NCBI RefSeq assembly: GCF_041260155.1
Contig: NC_091942.1
Location: forward strand, 12,243,001-12,307,000
Direction: 5' to 3'
From: Ptychodera flava
Taxonomy: Eukaryota > Hemichordata > Enteropneusta > Ptychoderidae
Length of the DNA: 64,000 bases
Positions 1 through 11,800 of this stretch are shown piece after piece (position 1 is the first letter of the stretch; every line of letters starts with the position of its first letter). The notes under the pieces were generated by a model. That model had not been told where the DNA came from. It searched no databases and saw nothing but the letters and a program-made list of their open reading frames with translations. Both the position numbers and the translations under genes were made by a program.

Positions 1-509
1 ATGACTTTTCAAGAATGAAATACGACTGAAATCGATATCATGGTAGAACAAATCACCAAATCACAATAGAGTTATCATTCACATGGCAGCCAGTGCTTGA
101 TGGTGGCCTTTTGAAAATAAATGATATGGGGCAGTTGTGTGTTTTGAGAAAAAAAAATTCTCTTTAACATTTATTTCTTACTTGAACTGGCCATAGTTTA
201 ACTATGTTTACATGCAATAATACTTGTATATCACTTACTTATTGTTCTTGTTTAAAACAAGTTCCTTAGGAAAGAGATGTACTTTCAATTCTTTTTTTCG
301 GGTCTCAATTAGTGAATACAATAATCATCAAAAACTTATGATAAACAAAAATAAAATATTCATTGAAATAGTTCGCTCTGGGTGTAAAGAACAAGGTTAA
401 TATATTCAAAAATAAAGCTTTAGTTTCCTGTTTTATCTGTTATATCATCTTGAGGATTTTGCATAGCTGTATGTAATACAGAAAAGACATAAATGCATTT
501 TCTTTAAAT
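1..509. other. 3' flank of PIGX
   Basis: A+T-rich sequence downstream of the PIGX stop codon. The first clear minus-strand AATAAA lies at 170-175, about 335 bases past the stop, and is the best candidate polyadenylation signal. No other gene is visible. Confidence 0.4.
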
Positions 510-3500
510 TCAGTCTTTATAGCGCTTAGATACTGATTTTGGCGACATCAGTATGGCAGCAATCAGCACCACACTTCCGAGGATTGTTGTAACCATGGTG
601 ATGGACGTGACCAGCAAGGTGTGTTGTTGGTTTCCGACCGGAACAGCCAATGAGATTTCAGTATCGTCCTGCCAAAAGTTATTGAAATTGGGAGCATGAG
701 ATTGTATGTGAAGACAACGAAGTATCATTCATTACATTGCGAGTCAAATAAATTGTGATATAAAAACAGGATTCTAACAATGTTCATCTTTAAGTGTGTG
801 ATGCTCAAAGAGGTTTCCTGTCTTTTTAACTGTTATATCCCCTTTTTCAATGCATAATCAAGAACTTGACAGAATGAACGATAAAGTTATACCCTTACAG
901 ATGATTATTTTGTACAGTAAATTTGCAGCAAGCATAGAGTTTGAAGGAAGGAGTTGCAGAAGTTTGTGGCTAGCCTTGACCTTCCCAAATAAACCCTCAA
1001 ATCAGTTTGCCGCAAATTTGCAGTACACAACCAATTTGCAGTGAATTTACGGCAAACAAAGTTACTGCTGCATATATGCAGCAACATAGACAAAAGGTCA
1101 CATTTCCCATTATTTCATTACCAGGGAATGTGGTACCATACACTCGTCAACTCGGCATTCATAGAAAGCACAGCATACTGACAAATGTAGTGGCCACTTT
1201 TTATTGTCATTTTTTGAGACTCTGCAAATCCATGTAACTTGGCAGTCATTTTCATGTAATGAGAATTTTTCCCATCACACAAGAATTTGTGTCAATATTG
1301 AAAAGTTCAGCTCTTTTATCTTGCATGTACTTACATTGCTATAACTTAGGAGTTCCCATTCACACAAGGCATTGTCATTCTCTGGACATTTAGATTGGAA
1401 GCTGGGTCCACATTTGGAAGCGCTCTTTTCTCTTGACTCTCCAACTTCAGCCCCTGAAAATATTTTCAAGACACATCAAAACTCAACAACTCATTGGCTA
1501 TTTTCAGGAGTCCATGGTCTGCCATTATTGCATTCTTGTTGGTCTACGCATCCATCAGTTCGATTAATCACTCAGTGACGGCCAATCACATTCATTGAGG
1601 ATACTGGGATGTCTTAACCCTATGAGTGCCAAAGTCAATTTTTGTTGCCTTTATAAAATACCCTACAGTCAACTTTATTTTTGCAGATTTTTGCCAAAAT
1701 CTTGATAAAAAACTGTAGCCAATGAAATGTGATGTCTACTTGGTCCAAAATTATCAAAAATATAGCAGAAAAATTAACAAAAATTGGAAAAATGTGACAC
1801 TAAAAGTTTGGTGGGAAAAATTACAGCACTCAAAGGGTTAAGGTCACATATGGGTCATGAAGCATATTCATTGTTTACACATCGACTTCTGAAACGATAC
1901 AAAATCACTTTCACAAGTTCAGTTACTTCAGTTACTTCATTCAGAGACTTGATCAAATCTTTTTCTCTATATTCATCATACAATCCCCGTTACATACTTA
2001 AAAAAAAAAAACTATCTTATTTTTCATTAAAGGGACATAAGCTGTAACTTGTGGCCAGGTTTTCAGTATTCTGCTACTGTATATCAACTACCGAGTCTGG
2101 CCCTAATCCGTTTGTCATGCTGTAATTACGAGTAATCTTTTTGTCAACACAGCTTGTATGTCTGTAGTGATCATTGTTTATTGTTTACAAATGAATTCTA
2201 GTCCGGACTTGAATACAATTTTCAACATGTAGATTATACTCATGATATGCTGGATACTTCGCATTAAATTACAGTTTAGGGATTCAATGCAGAAAGTGTA
2301 GGGAAACCACATAACAAAGTTCTGAAAAAAAGAGAAAAGATACAGCTTATGGAGCTTTAACGGCAAAAAAAAGCACTTGCCTGGACAATGAAGTAAGAAA
2401 TATGGATTGGGAATCACAGTGGTGGTGTAATGAACAGCTGGGTCACTGGATGGTCGATGGTACCTCAGATCTACCGGTAAAATTGTTCTACTCTCCAAGG
2501 CATCTGATGTTTGATTTAGTTTTGAATAGACAATGATAGAATGCTTGGGAGACAGATATTCTGGCTTCTCTGTGTTGATGGTATCAACTAAGAATACCTG
2601 AAAGGCACAAAGCAAGGATAAATGGAAGGGCACAGTGTCAGAGTTCATCCATCAGCTATTGCAGGGATGGGTCACTCTATGCCTGAAGCTCCGGTGACAT
2701 CACTTACATTAGAGTGAACATATGTATGTTCAATTTGGACTACACGTATTTGACTATGCATTTGAAAAAAATATATATCAAAGTTTTGCTATAAAAAAAA
2801 TAGCAAATTTAAATGATTTTCTTTGTGAACATGATTGCACTGGATGACAAAAAATCCAATCTTGTGATGGCAGCAAATTAAAGATGTTGAAATATCAAGT
2901 TGTGTAAATGAAAAACATATGGGGTACATAACTTACTTTTGTCAGTTTACGACAAGTGGGAACAAAGTTGAGTGTACTTGATGCCAAGAATAAGCGAACG
3001 GAGATGTTGTTTCAAAGTAAGTGCATAATTTAAGAGTTAGATACTTCATCGTCAATCAACTTGATAAGGATTTTGATTTTTCAGCTGTAATGCTAGTGAT
3101 GATGTGGCTAAAATTCAGTAAATTATCGATGGGATGACATCACAGTTGAAACCGCTAAGCTAAATCCCCACCCTTAAAAGGAGTGGTTCAATAACTGAGC
3201 TAAGTTTTTACAATTTTTCTAACTGTGAAATTTCCATTATATCAGAGGCAATAAATTGCCCCCGTGTGTCAAGAATGATATAAACCCACACCAAAATACT
3301 CATCTGCTTTGACAAAGTTTGTGTGCAATGACAGTGAGTATGTATGTGCGAGTGCTTCAGGAACTCAACAGCGGGTGGAGAGATGTGTGCCAGGATCTAA
3401 GAACCCTTTCACAACAAGACTATTGTACATTCCCACTGTTACTGGTGATGGATGGGCGAACCTACACACGGCAAAACCAGGTGAGAGGGTTGAAGAATGT

Positions 3501-5543
3501 CCCAAGCATACAATATGATGACAATGCATGGATTGCAAATCACATGTTACAAATCAACATAAAGTCAATCTCTGAATATATGTGAGGATTCAGATGAGCT
3601 CCTTCCCAGCATTTGTCTGCAAATTCCTTTCTAAACAATTTTTCATCGCTTCATCTCCAGACCTGCGTGAAACTTTTTAATTAGACAAATCCCAAACACC
3701 CATTGACCAATCAGTCTTTCAGGCACCAGTCCCAAATAAATGGAACACCAGCCCTGGTCACAACATACTCAAAAATCTCACTCAGCGACACACAGAACTA
3801 GAACTGGGTATTCCTTCGTACCTTGATGGTATTATCTCTCAACTTTGATTTGATTTTGTAGACATCGATAAAGGCACCACTTGGAATTGTTTGTAATTGC
3901 ATAAGATGGCAGGATGCAGGAACCTCTGTTGTCACAGCAACCCTTACCAAAGTTTCTACATCCCTATAATAAAACATATAAACCAGACTGGTAAAGCTAT
4001 TGAACACTCAATCGTGAGACTGGTAGCAGTGATTCCAAAAGATGACACACTTTTCTTATTTACAGGCGAAAAAAATATTTTCCAAGCTTTTCACAAGATT
4101 TTTAGGAGTTGTGCTTTTATTTAACTTATGACTCATTGAAGTAGTGCTTGCAATTACCAATACTGATTGAGGCTACTGAAATAACTCCTTAAAGAACCAT
4201 AGTGTAGCTGGAACTCCCCAGAGTCCAGCTGAAAAATTTGCCGATTTCGCCTGACAGCATGCAGACACAGCTGTGAACAATGACTGGGTGGTATGTTTAG
4301 TAACACCCCTATATAGTGGTCTGCGCTAAATACAAATCACGATAGCTGTGCACTGACAAAAATATTACTTGGTTTTCTTAAATCTTCAGAAAAAATGAAG
4401 CCAATATTAAGAGACGAAATATCTGATCTCAAAGATATTTTCACCAAAATTTTGCAATAAGCTACACAGAACATTTTATATCTGTCCACAGTGCAAAGGA
4501 ATCAGACTGATAACATTTTAGAACTCATTGCCCTTTTAAACAACGACAAAGATAACTGCTGCATGTCCACTTGCTCACATCGTATTGATTGACACTGAAC
4601 CATGCATGAAGCTACTCGGCTGTAGTGAACAACGCCCTCTGCAGTTCGGTGCTCCCATAGTGCAAAGCATCGTTGCTGCCACATTCACGAACTGTTTTCG
4701 CAGAATTGTACTTTGCACTTTAAAGTTTAATACATAAATTGCTATATCTAGTCGCTTAAAATTGCCGGACATTTAAAAATCAAAAACTTCCAGCCTTACC
4801 TGTGTAAACCACTTTTAAGAGCTGATATTTCAACAGCCACATCACTTTTTTCAAAGCATTTTGTTTTGATCACCTCTTGAGTTCCAGAATCTTTACTTGC
4901 TTGAAAAGAGAACCAACATGTTTTTCATAAAATTGCAAAGTTGTCATCATTGCATTAATTTGCCGGACGTGGATGTCACTTGTTATCTTCCTAAGATATG
5001 TCCAACGGGCCTTTTTATTATAGGCCTATTCGGGAAATACAGTTTAAAAGAACTTTAATACATGGTACTATTGGTAGCGTCTGTCGTACGTATTACAGTT
5101 TACATGAAACAATGTGATGAAATTGAAAAGATAGCCCCGCGTACTATCCTCTGATCTGTGTGCCCCGTGGTGTCTTCCGGGTGTCACGCTGCCCATGGAC
5201 GTATTAGACAACGCCCATACACAACCGAGTCCCTCGTACAACAAGTCCGTATGTTCCCTTGGTAACATGCATAACGTATACCGTATTGGACAATATATAA
5301 TAGTTCTGCGTACAGATTGAGGTCTGGGGTTTAGATCGCACGGCAGAATCATGACATGATGATTGATTTGTTGTAGGGGGATGTGTACATACCAGCTTTC
5401 AGTCCGATGACCCATTTATCGGGCAAAGTTGCCTTCTTGGCGGATTGTGCGGCTTTCACAAATGGCGTCGCGCTTATTGTGAGTGTAATCAAGACAACCG
5501 AAATGTGCACCTTCGCATGGAACCACAAAGTAATCATCTCCAC
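510..5543 (-). CDS. PIGX: PIGX, GPI mannosyltransferase I stabilising subunit
   Basis: Six exons join in frame: 5393-5543, 4800-4899, 3822-3963, 2381-2597, 1335-1453, 510-668 (888 nt, 295 residues). Known role: PIG-X is an ER type I membrane protein that stabilises PIG-M, which adds the first mannose to GPI precursors. Seen: a hydrophobic N-terminal signal peptide (residues 1 to about 32), a lumenal domain with the family motifs HRDVETLV, IPSGAFIDVY, YLSPKHSIIVYSK and VDLRYHRP, then one membrane span (about 259-283) after AVPVGNQQHT, and a short basic tail. These match the human protein along its length from memory; human is about 258 residues. Start: first Met of the signal peptide; Met3 is an alternative. 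Exon 4 ends in a GC donor (GCAAGT), and only this site keeps frame with exon 5. BPTF lies upstream on the same strand. Confidence 0.93.
1614..1841. mobile_element. TTAA-flanked MITE (CCCTnTGAGTGC ends)
   Basis: A 228-bp segment in the last intron of PIGX. It begins TTAA-CCCTATGAGTGCC and ends GCACTCAAAGGG-TTAA, so the ends are imperfect inverted repeats flanked by TTAA. TTAA target sites with CCC termini are typical of piggyBac-type elements. It has no coding capacity. Confidence 0.6.
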
Positions 5544-5745
5544 TCATACAGGACCGGACAGTCGTCCAGCCGCTTTCATTTCAGTGGTGAATTCTGGGGA
5601 AACCAAACGCCCTCTTTAAAGATATTCCATTGATCGTTCGTTTTTACCCTGTCCTCAGACAAGCGCTCCCTCGGCAGCAAGTGACCCCGGCAAGTGACAC
5701 GGGGGCATATATTTAATATCAGTCGTAGCAAGAATGTAAAAAACA

Positions 5746-6035
5746 TCAATGAATTTATGATTATATGTAATTAATAAAATTTAATATTTCTATCATTAAT
5801 GTATACGTAATAAAGCACCCTACTGTACTTGAATCCTGAATGACCATTAGTTTTCCCGTCAAATTCAAGCAGTTGTAGTATAGACCGTGTCATAATTAAA
5901 TTTATTACTATGAATAACTTAAATAAAAATTAATATTTCTTTCATTATTGCATACTTACAAAAATACCCTACAGCACTTGAATTCTGAATGATGATCAGT
6001 ATTTTAATGCCAAATTCACGCAATTGTAGCGCACA
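5746..6035. repeat. Two-unit tandem repeat, period about 149 bp
   Basis: The phrase around 5831 (cttgaatcctgaatga) recurs at about 5980 (cttgaattctgaatga), with flanking similarity over about 145 bases, including caaattca-gca-ttgtag in both units. The units are diverged, so this is an old duplication. Confidence 0.55.
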
Positions 6036-6849
6036 CCCTCAGAAATATGGTCAATGTAGTTACAGCAGTAGCATTGCTGAGTAACTTGATGCGCAGTCAC
6101 AGTACTGCCTTAAAGTACGCTCTCTAAACAGTGATAGGAATATTCAACTTAATTAACAGTATTCATAATCATAAATTTATAATCATAAATCATATTTTTA
6201 GTTATGGTATCTTGAATGCGATTGAACTGTTGGGTTACCATGAAATAAGAAATATCTGAACGGTATAACGTCCAACTTTTCTATCTGTTTTTCTCACATG
6301 GAAGGAAGAGGGCGAGTTTGAAATACATCTTTGAAATTATTATGAACTATACTGACAAAAATACACCTTTGCTGTACAGTAGAATCAAGCTTTCACTTTA
6401 CAGCATTCCTTTTGGTCATATTTTTTCATTATAATAATACTGAAATGATGACAAAGTCAAGAATTTCTTAAATGCAACATCCTTTGCCCTTCGTTATTAC
6501 TGCATGGTTACTGTTATCAAGCATACGAAAAAGATGAATTTCTTAAATTTGTCGATAATAGTATACTTGTCGTTTGTCAGTCTTGTTTTAGTTAGCAGAG
6601 TTTTTCGTTTGATTGTGGAATGGTTTCGTTTGAATCTGCTGACACAAAATAATAAAATACAGGATTGAAGGTCATTTCAAAAGTCTGTCAGTATTTTACA
6701 GAGAACAGAACAACAAGTAACAAGCAACCTAACTGCTGATACAGCTCTACTGTGTTTTGTAGAGAATAACTACTGGTGACACATGTTGATGGAGGTGGAA
6801 ATCCTTGATAACTCGTTTCAGGATGGCCTTACCAAAAATATACAATAGA

Positions 6850-7660
6850 AGATTTCAATGATAATTTGAACATATATTAAGATCATCCCTAAGAACATGT
6901 CTACCACATATCAAAACCACAGTAGTTTACGAGAAAAAATTTTGACAAAAAATGGCAAAACTTGCCCCAAAATACAAAATTGTTGAGTTCACATAATTTT
7001 AGTACAACATGACAGGAATGACAGGAAATGACTCATAAGCTGTTTCAGTTACTGCCACCACTCAGTAATAGGTACACTGCATACAAGTAGTTTAGAGATC
7101 ATAGGAGCTCTGACTCCGATGTGTAGGCTGTTTCAGTTACTGCCACCACTCCTGCTTATTCGAAGGAGTTCCCCTTTTTCTGACCTCATTTGCATATTTT
7201 GACACTGACATGTTCATTTGAACAACGTCACATCTCAACCCCAGGGTCTACCTGAAACCAAATACTAAGATGGTAGGTGTGGTGGTTTGGGAGCTTTGCG
7301 TGGGATGGATATACATCTGAACGAACATACATACATACAGACGCCACCAACTCACCATATAAGCTCTTTTTGGTATTTATATACATACCAAATATGAGCT
7401 AAAAATTGCCTTAAAAATATAAATTTTGATATTTCACCATAATTTGAACAAATCTAAATAAGATCATGTCTAGGGACCTGCATACCAAATATTAAAGCTG
7501 TTAGATCGGCCATTCCGCAGATCTTCCCCACAATAGCAAAATCAGCTTCAAAAATACAAATTTGCACGTTTCATCATAATTTGAACAAATCTGATTAAGG
7601 TCATCTCTGACGATGTGTACTCCACATATTAAACGAATCACACAAGCTGTTTTGAAGAAG
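6850..7660 (-). mobile_element. Hairpin + (ATGT)n repeat element with tandem core, copy A
   Basis: Minus-strand copy of a dispersed family. The end at about 7340-7415 carries an inverted repeat (AGCTC...TTTGG...CCAAA...GAGCT), followed inward by a short ATGT microsatellite (about 7324-7343) and a body containing gctgtttcagttactgccac twice (about 7037 and 7127). Beyond the hairpin are degenerate tandem units sharing ataatttgaaca at about 7439 and 7576 (period about 137), with another at about 6862. A related copy lies at 36414-36835 and a 5' fragment at 44066-44175. The layout recalls HINE elements; the assignment is inference. Confidence 0.5.
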
Positions 7661-8653
7661 CTTGGAATGTAAAAAGTTGACAGACGCATGACAACACTAC
7701 ACATCCACCTATAAGGAAGCTCCGCATCTCTGACAGCAGGGCTAAAAAGCACTTCCCTAACCTTTCAGTAGTGTCCTTTAAAAATTTTAATTCAAATTTG
7801 TGGATACCCCCATGGCTAGCATAGTACTGGTGGTACACGAACCTGTAGTTCCAGTGGCAATGCCACCAAAATATTTTTTTATATTTTTTTATTTATATCT
7901 ATTCACAAAGACAGCCACCAAACACAGCAGGTTAAACACAAGCAATTACAGGTGACCTATCTAACAACCTCCTCTTTCGCTCATCAAAGTCACACACAAT
8001 GTCAAAATCTGTTGAAATGACTGCTTTATTAATGAGTAAATACTCACAGTAAAACAAAAGACGATGAAAGTCAGTTGAAAATTCACATAGAAAAGAAGCC
8101 GCTACAGACAAGGACAATAAATACAGGAGAAGGAAAAAAAACTGAACTAGGCTTGTGGGGTTTTTTTTTAAGTGTTTGTCAAAGAGTGACTGCTCTGCAT
8201 GTTTGTAAACAAGAGTCGAATACAGTCTTGTGACTTTGCGATGTGAAAACATCCCACAGGAAACTGATTGTAAAGCTAAGCTGAGTTCATGATCTTTCGT
8301 CGTTATGGTAAAACATCTTGGAGGGTGAATCATTATGTACAGATAGAAAATTAAAAAGCGCTATGAGTGGTTTACCGAAATGTAAGGATTTTTTTGCAAA
8401 GTTATGTAGATTTCCCTAACTCCGTATACGCCTCACCATCGTTACACACGTTGGTTTCTAAAAAGCACGTGACATTCACACTGAAAATATCCTATGGAAT
8501 ATGACTACTGTACAAGGGGTCAAAGTTCATAACAACCCTTTTTTTCATATAAATAATATCAGATCAAACCACGACACATGTCATCATTGCTTTGAAGTCT
8601 GGGTTGGGTTTTCTTTGCAAGTTTTCATCCAATTATCCAATAGTAACGTCCTT

Positions 8654-8659
8654 TTTATT
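8654..8659 (-). terminator. Candidate BPTF polyadenylation signal
   Basis: AATAAA on the minus strand, about 150 bases past the BPTF stop codon. It is the closest canonical hexamer downstream. Confidence 0.45.
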
Positions 8660-8811
8660 CAATTAGAAAATAGATTTCATTATCACAATCTTTTTTTTTC
8701 TGCTGACTATCTATGTCTAAATTATTTCATTAATTTTTTAATAGAAACCTACGTTACCTAATTAAAAGATTAAAACGAATCAGTCAACGTTATTTCTCGA
8801 GTGATACACTC

Positions 8812-11800
8812 TCATTGGCTCATACTCTGTTTGATGGATTTAATTTTCTGAACGAAGAATTTTTCTAGAACGTCGGCACACTGAAAGAAGGGAGAATCCG
8901 ATGGATTGTAGAACCGGCAATTATCGAAGATCTTGGTGACGTCGCTGATGAACTCTCCAAGTTTGGTGTACTCCTTGGCCTTGACGTTGTCTTCCAAAGT
9001 CGATAAATCTGGGGAACAGAAATGTCGCATTAATACACATCCATGGAAACTGGTACATTTGGTAATTACAATGAAGATTTGGAGAGCAGATCACAGAAAT
9101 GTGCTCCTTCACAGATTGTCATTGTATCAATAGAAAAAATATACCCAGGTATGTACAGACATGCATAATCTGACTGACAAAACATGGCTTTGAAAAGCAG
9201 CTTGTCTTCTATGATGTGTGTTTTAACCCTTTCACCCCCAGTTCCCTGTATACAGGTCCAACTTTACCATAGAAACAATGGCTTTGGGACAACCATGGTG
9301 GTGAAAGGGTTAAAGGGCCAGTCCCTGCAACTTGTGATGATTTTTTTCACTAATATGTTTTTGATGTTGTAAACGATTTCTTGCTCTACTCCGCAAAATA
9401 TGTTGAGATTCAAACTATTCAGCCTTTAAATGTGTAGACCAGAAAAGTTAATTCTGGTGTGGACTAGAATTGAAATGTAAACAATGACAGCCAATTCTAC
9501 ACATATAGACACTGCACTGACAAGCTAAATAGTTGATGTTTCAACATACTTTCGGGACAGAACAAGAACTTGCAAAAGACATAAAAAACAAGTCATCGTT
9601 GATGACACAGTCCCCACTTGTTAATGGGTACTTTGATTACAGGTCCTCAGAGAGGATAGAGTCCTCTTCATTAGGTCTGTGATAAAAATACTTTTGAATA
9701 AATTCGCTTGATACATGTCTGAGTTGTAGTTCAGGACATGAAAAAATCGTAATAAAATGGCCACACGGTGGCCATATTGGATCGTATCACAAAACAAATA
9801 AATGTGCATATGTATGACATAGGTCAATGTCCTTGTAGCAAATTTGATTAAATTGGTTGAGATATGCCTGAGTTATGGCTTGTACATGAAAAATCATAAC
9901 AAAATGGCAGCACAGCAGCCATATTGGATTGTATCACAAAACAAATTAATGTGCATATGTATGACATTGGTCAATCTCCTTGTACCAACTTTGAATAAAT
10001 TCGCTTGATACATGTCTGAGTTATGGTTCTGGACATGAAAAAATGTAATAAAATGGCCATACGGCGGCCATATTGGATCGTATCACAAAACAAATCAATG
10101 TGCATGTGCATGACATAGGTCAATGTCCTTGTATCAAGTTTGAATAAAATCGGTTGAGTTATGCCTGAGTTATGGCTCTGTACATGAAAAAATCGTAACA
10201 AAATGGCCGCACAGCAGCCATATTGGATCGTATCACAAAACAAATTGATGTGTATAGCTATGACATTGGTCAATGTCCTTGTACCAACTTTGAATAAAAT
10301 CTGTTGAAACATGCCTGAGTAATGGCTCTGTACATGAAAAAATCGTACAAAATGGCCGCACGGCAGCCATATTGGATCGTATCACAAAAAAAATTGACGT
10401 GCATATCTATGACATTGGTCAATGTCCTTGTACCAACTTTAAATAAAATCAGTTGAAACATGCCTGAGTTATGGCTCTGTACATGAAAAAATCGTAATAA
10501 AATGGCCGCCTGGCAGCCATATTGGATCGTATCACAAAACAAATCGACGTGCATCTGTATGACATATGAAGTAATCCTTGTACCAAGTTTGAATGAAATC
10601 GCTCCAGGCATCTCTGAGATATCTGCGTGAACGGACGGACGCACGCACGCACGCACGCACGCACGCACGGATGCACGCACGCACGCACGCACGCACGGAC
10701 ATGACCAAACCTATAAGTCCCCCCGGACGGTGTCCGTGGGGACTAACAAAATAGTGAAAATTCATCAAAAGCTACAGCTATTGCCCTTACAGAGGACCTA
10801 CCTATGCTTGATAATTTTAAATCTAACCATCATTTTCACAAAAAGTCAACGAATTTCAATATTTTTCGACAGAATTTGAAAAAGACTGTCTGAAAATATA
10901 TATATGATGTGTACTGTAGATGATATTACAACACAGAGTACTTCGTCTTATATAGTCTTACCCATTGGTTCTTTGATAACTTGATAATAATCAGGTGCCT
11001 CCAGTTCATTCACTGGTTCTAGGAAAGGCCATGCCATCTTATGGCTCTGTGAAAAGAGAACCACATGAGTACATGAGTATGGTTTGAAGCTCCCTGGGTT
11101 ATACTCTTTGAAAACAGGCATGTTGCCCTTTGAACCCTGACCTCTCCAGTATATGCGATGCTTTAAACTATCCAGATTACTTTACTATTGAAATATGAAA
11201 GGCAAAGTCCCTGAGGAGTGAAGTGACGTAAAAGATCTGAAAATATAAACAAACTGAGGTAGACACACCTATAAGATTGAAGTAGCAAAGGTTGGTCAAT
11301 TTTACTTGACAAAGTCTCGGAAGTCAGACTTTACCTGCATCTGTCTGAGCAGACGTCTAAGCTGCTCGTAATCCCTTCCACTGAGGTCTCTGGTGACACT
11401 TTGTTGTGATCTGGCAGACTGACAATTTGGACAGATGTACTTCTCGATGGTTTCAGCTTCAGCTGGTGTAATACCCACACAGCGACCGTGAAACCAGTCT
11501 TGGCAGCGATCACATCCAATGTAGAAACTTTAGAGAAAGAAAAAACACAGTGAATATACGTTGGGCCTTATCTCCCTCTGACATTGCAGTTTTCTACCAA
11601 TATATGCCTTGTATCTCACAACCTTTCTGTACACACTACAAATTTCTATAAGTTTCTTTGAAAAAGCCCTATACTGGTGCATCGAAAAAGGGAAATTTTC
11701 TCGAGGCAAAAGAGAGAATTTAGTAAATCAGTAGCTAGTAAATTTGGCTTTTGTGCAGTGTAGTGTACTCATGTACTCTTGTCAGCATAGCACATTAAAC

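Larger units (their letters stand above)
5544..8811. other. PIGX-BPTF intergenic region
   Basis: No gene is recognised here. It holds the PIGX 5' flank, a two-copy tandem repeat (about 5746-6035), a hairpin-plus-tetranucleotide repeat element with degenerate about 137-bp tandem units (about 6850-7660), and the BPTF 3' flank. The first minus-strand AATAAA past the BPTF stop is at 8654-8659. Short open frames at 7932-8333 and 8501-8761 have no recognisable similarity and look like chance. Confidence 0.5.
9009..10961. other. BPTF last intron, filled with repeats
   Basis: The intron between the two bromodomain exons. It contains a 91-bp TTAA MITE (9223-9313), a dispersed repeat (about 9314-9591 resuming at 10745-10786), and inside that a 1.15 kb HINE-like element (9592-10744). 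Only about 170 bases on the exon 15 side look unique. Confidence 0.7.

Noticed and set aside
8501-8761. 86-codon frame downstream of BPTF
   Set aside because: A+T-rich, contains the likely polyadenylation region of BPTF on the other strand, no recognisable motif.
10270-10768. Minus-strand frames with [11 protein letters not shown]-type repeats
   Set aside because: Translation of the GCAC/ACGG microsatellite and the tandem core of HINE copy 1; no gene.
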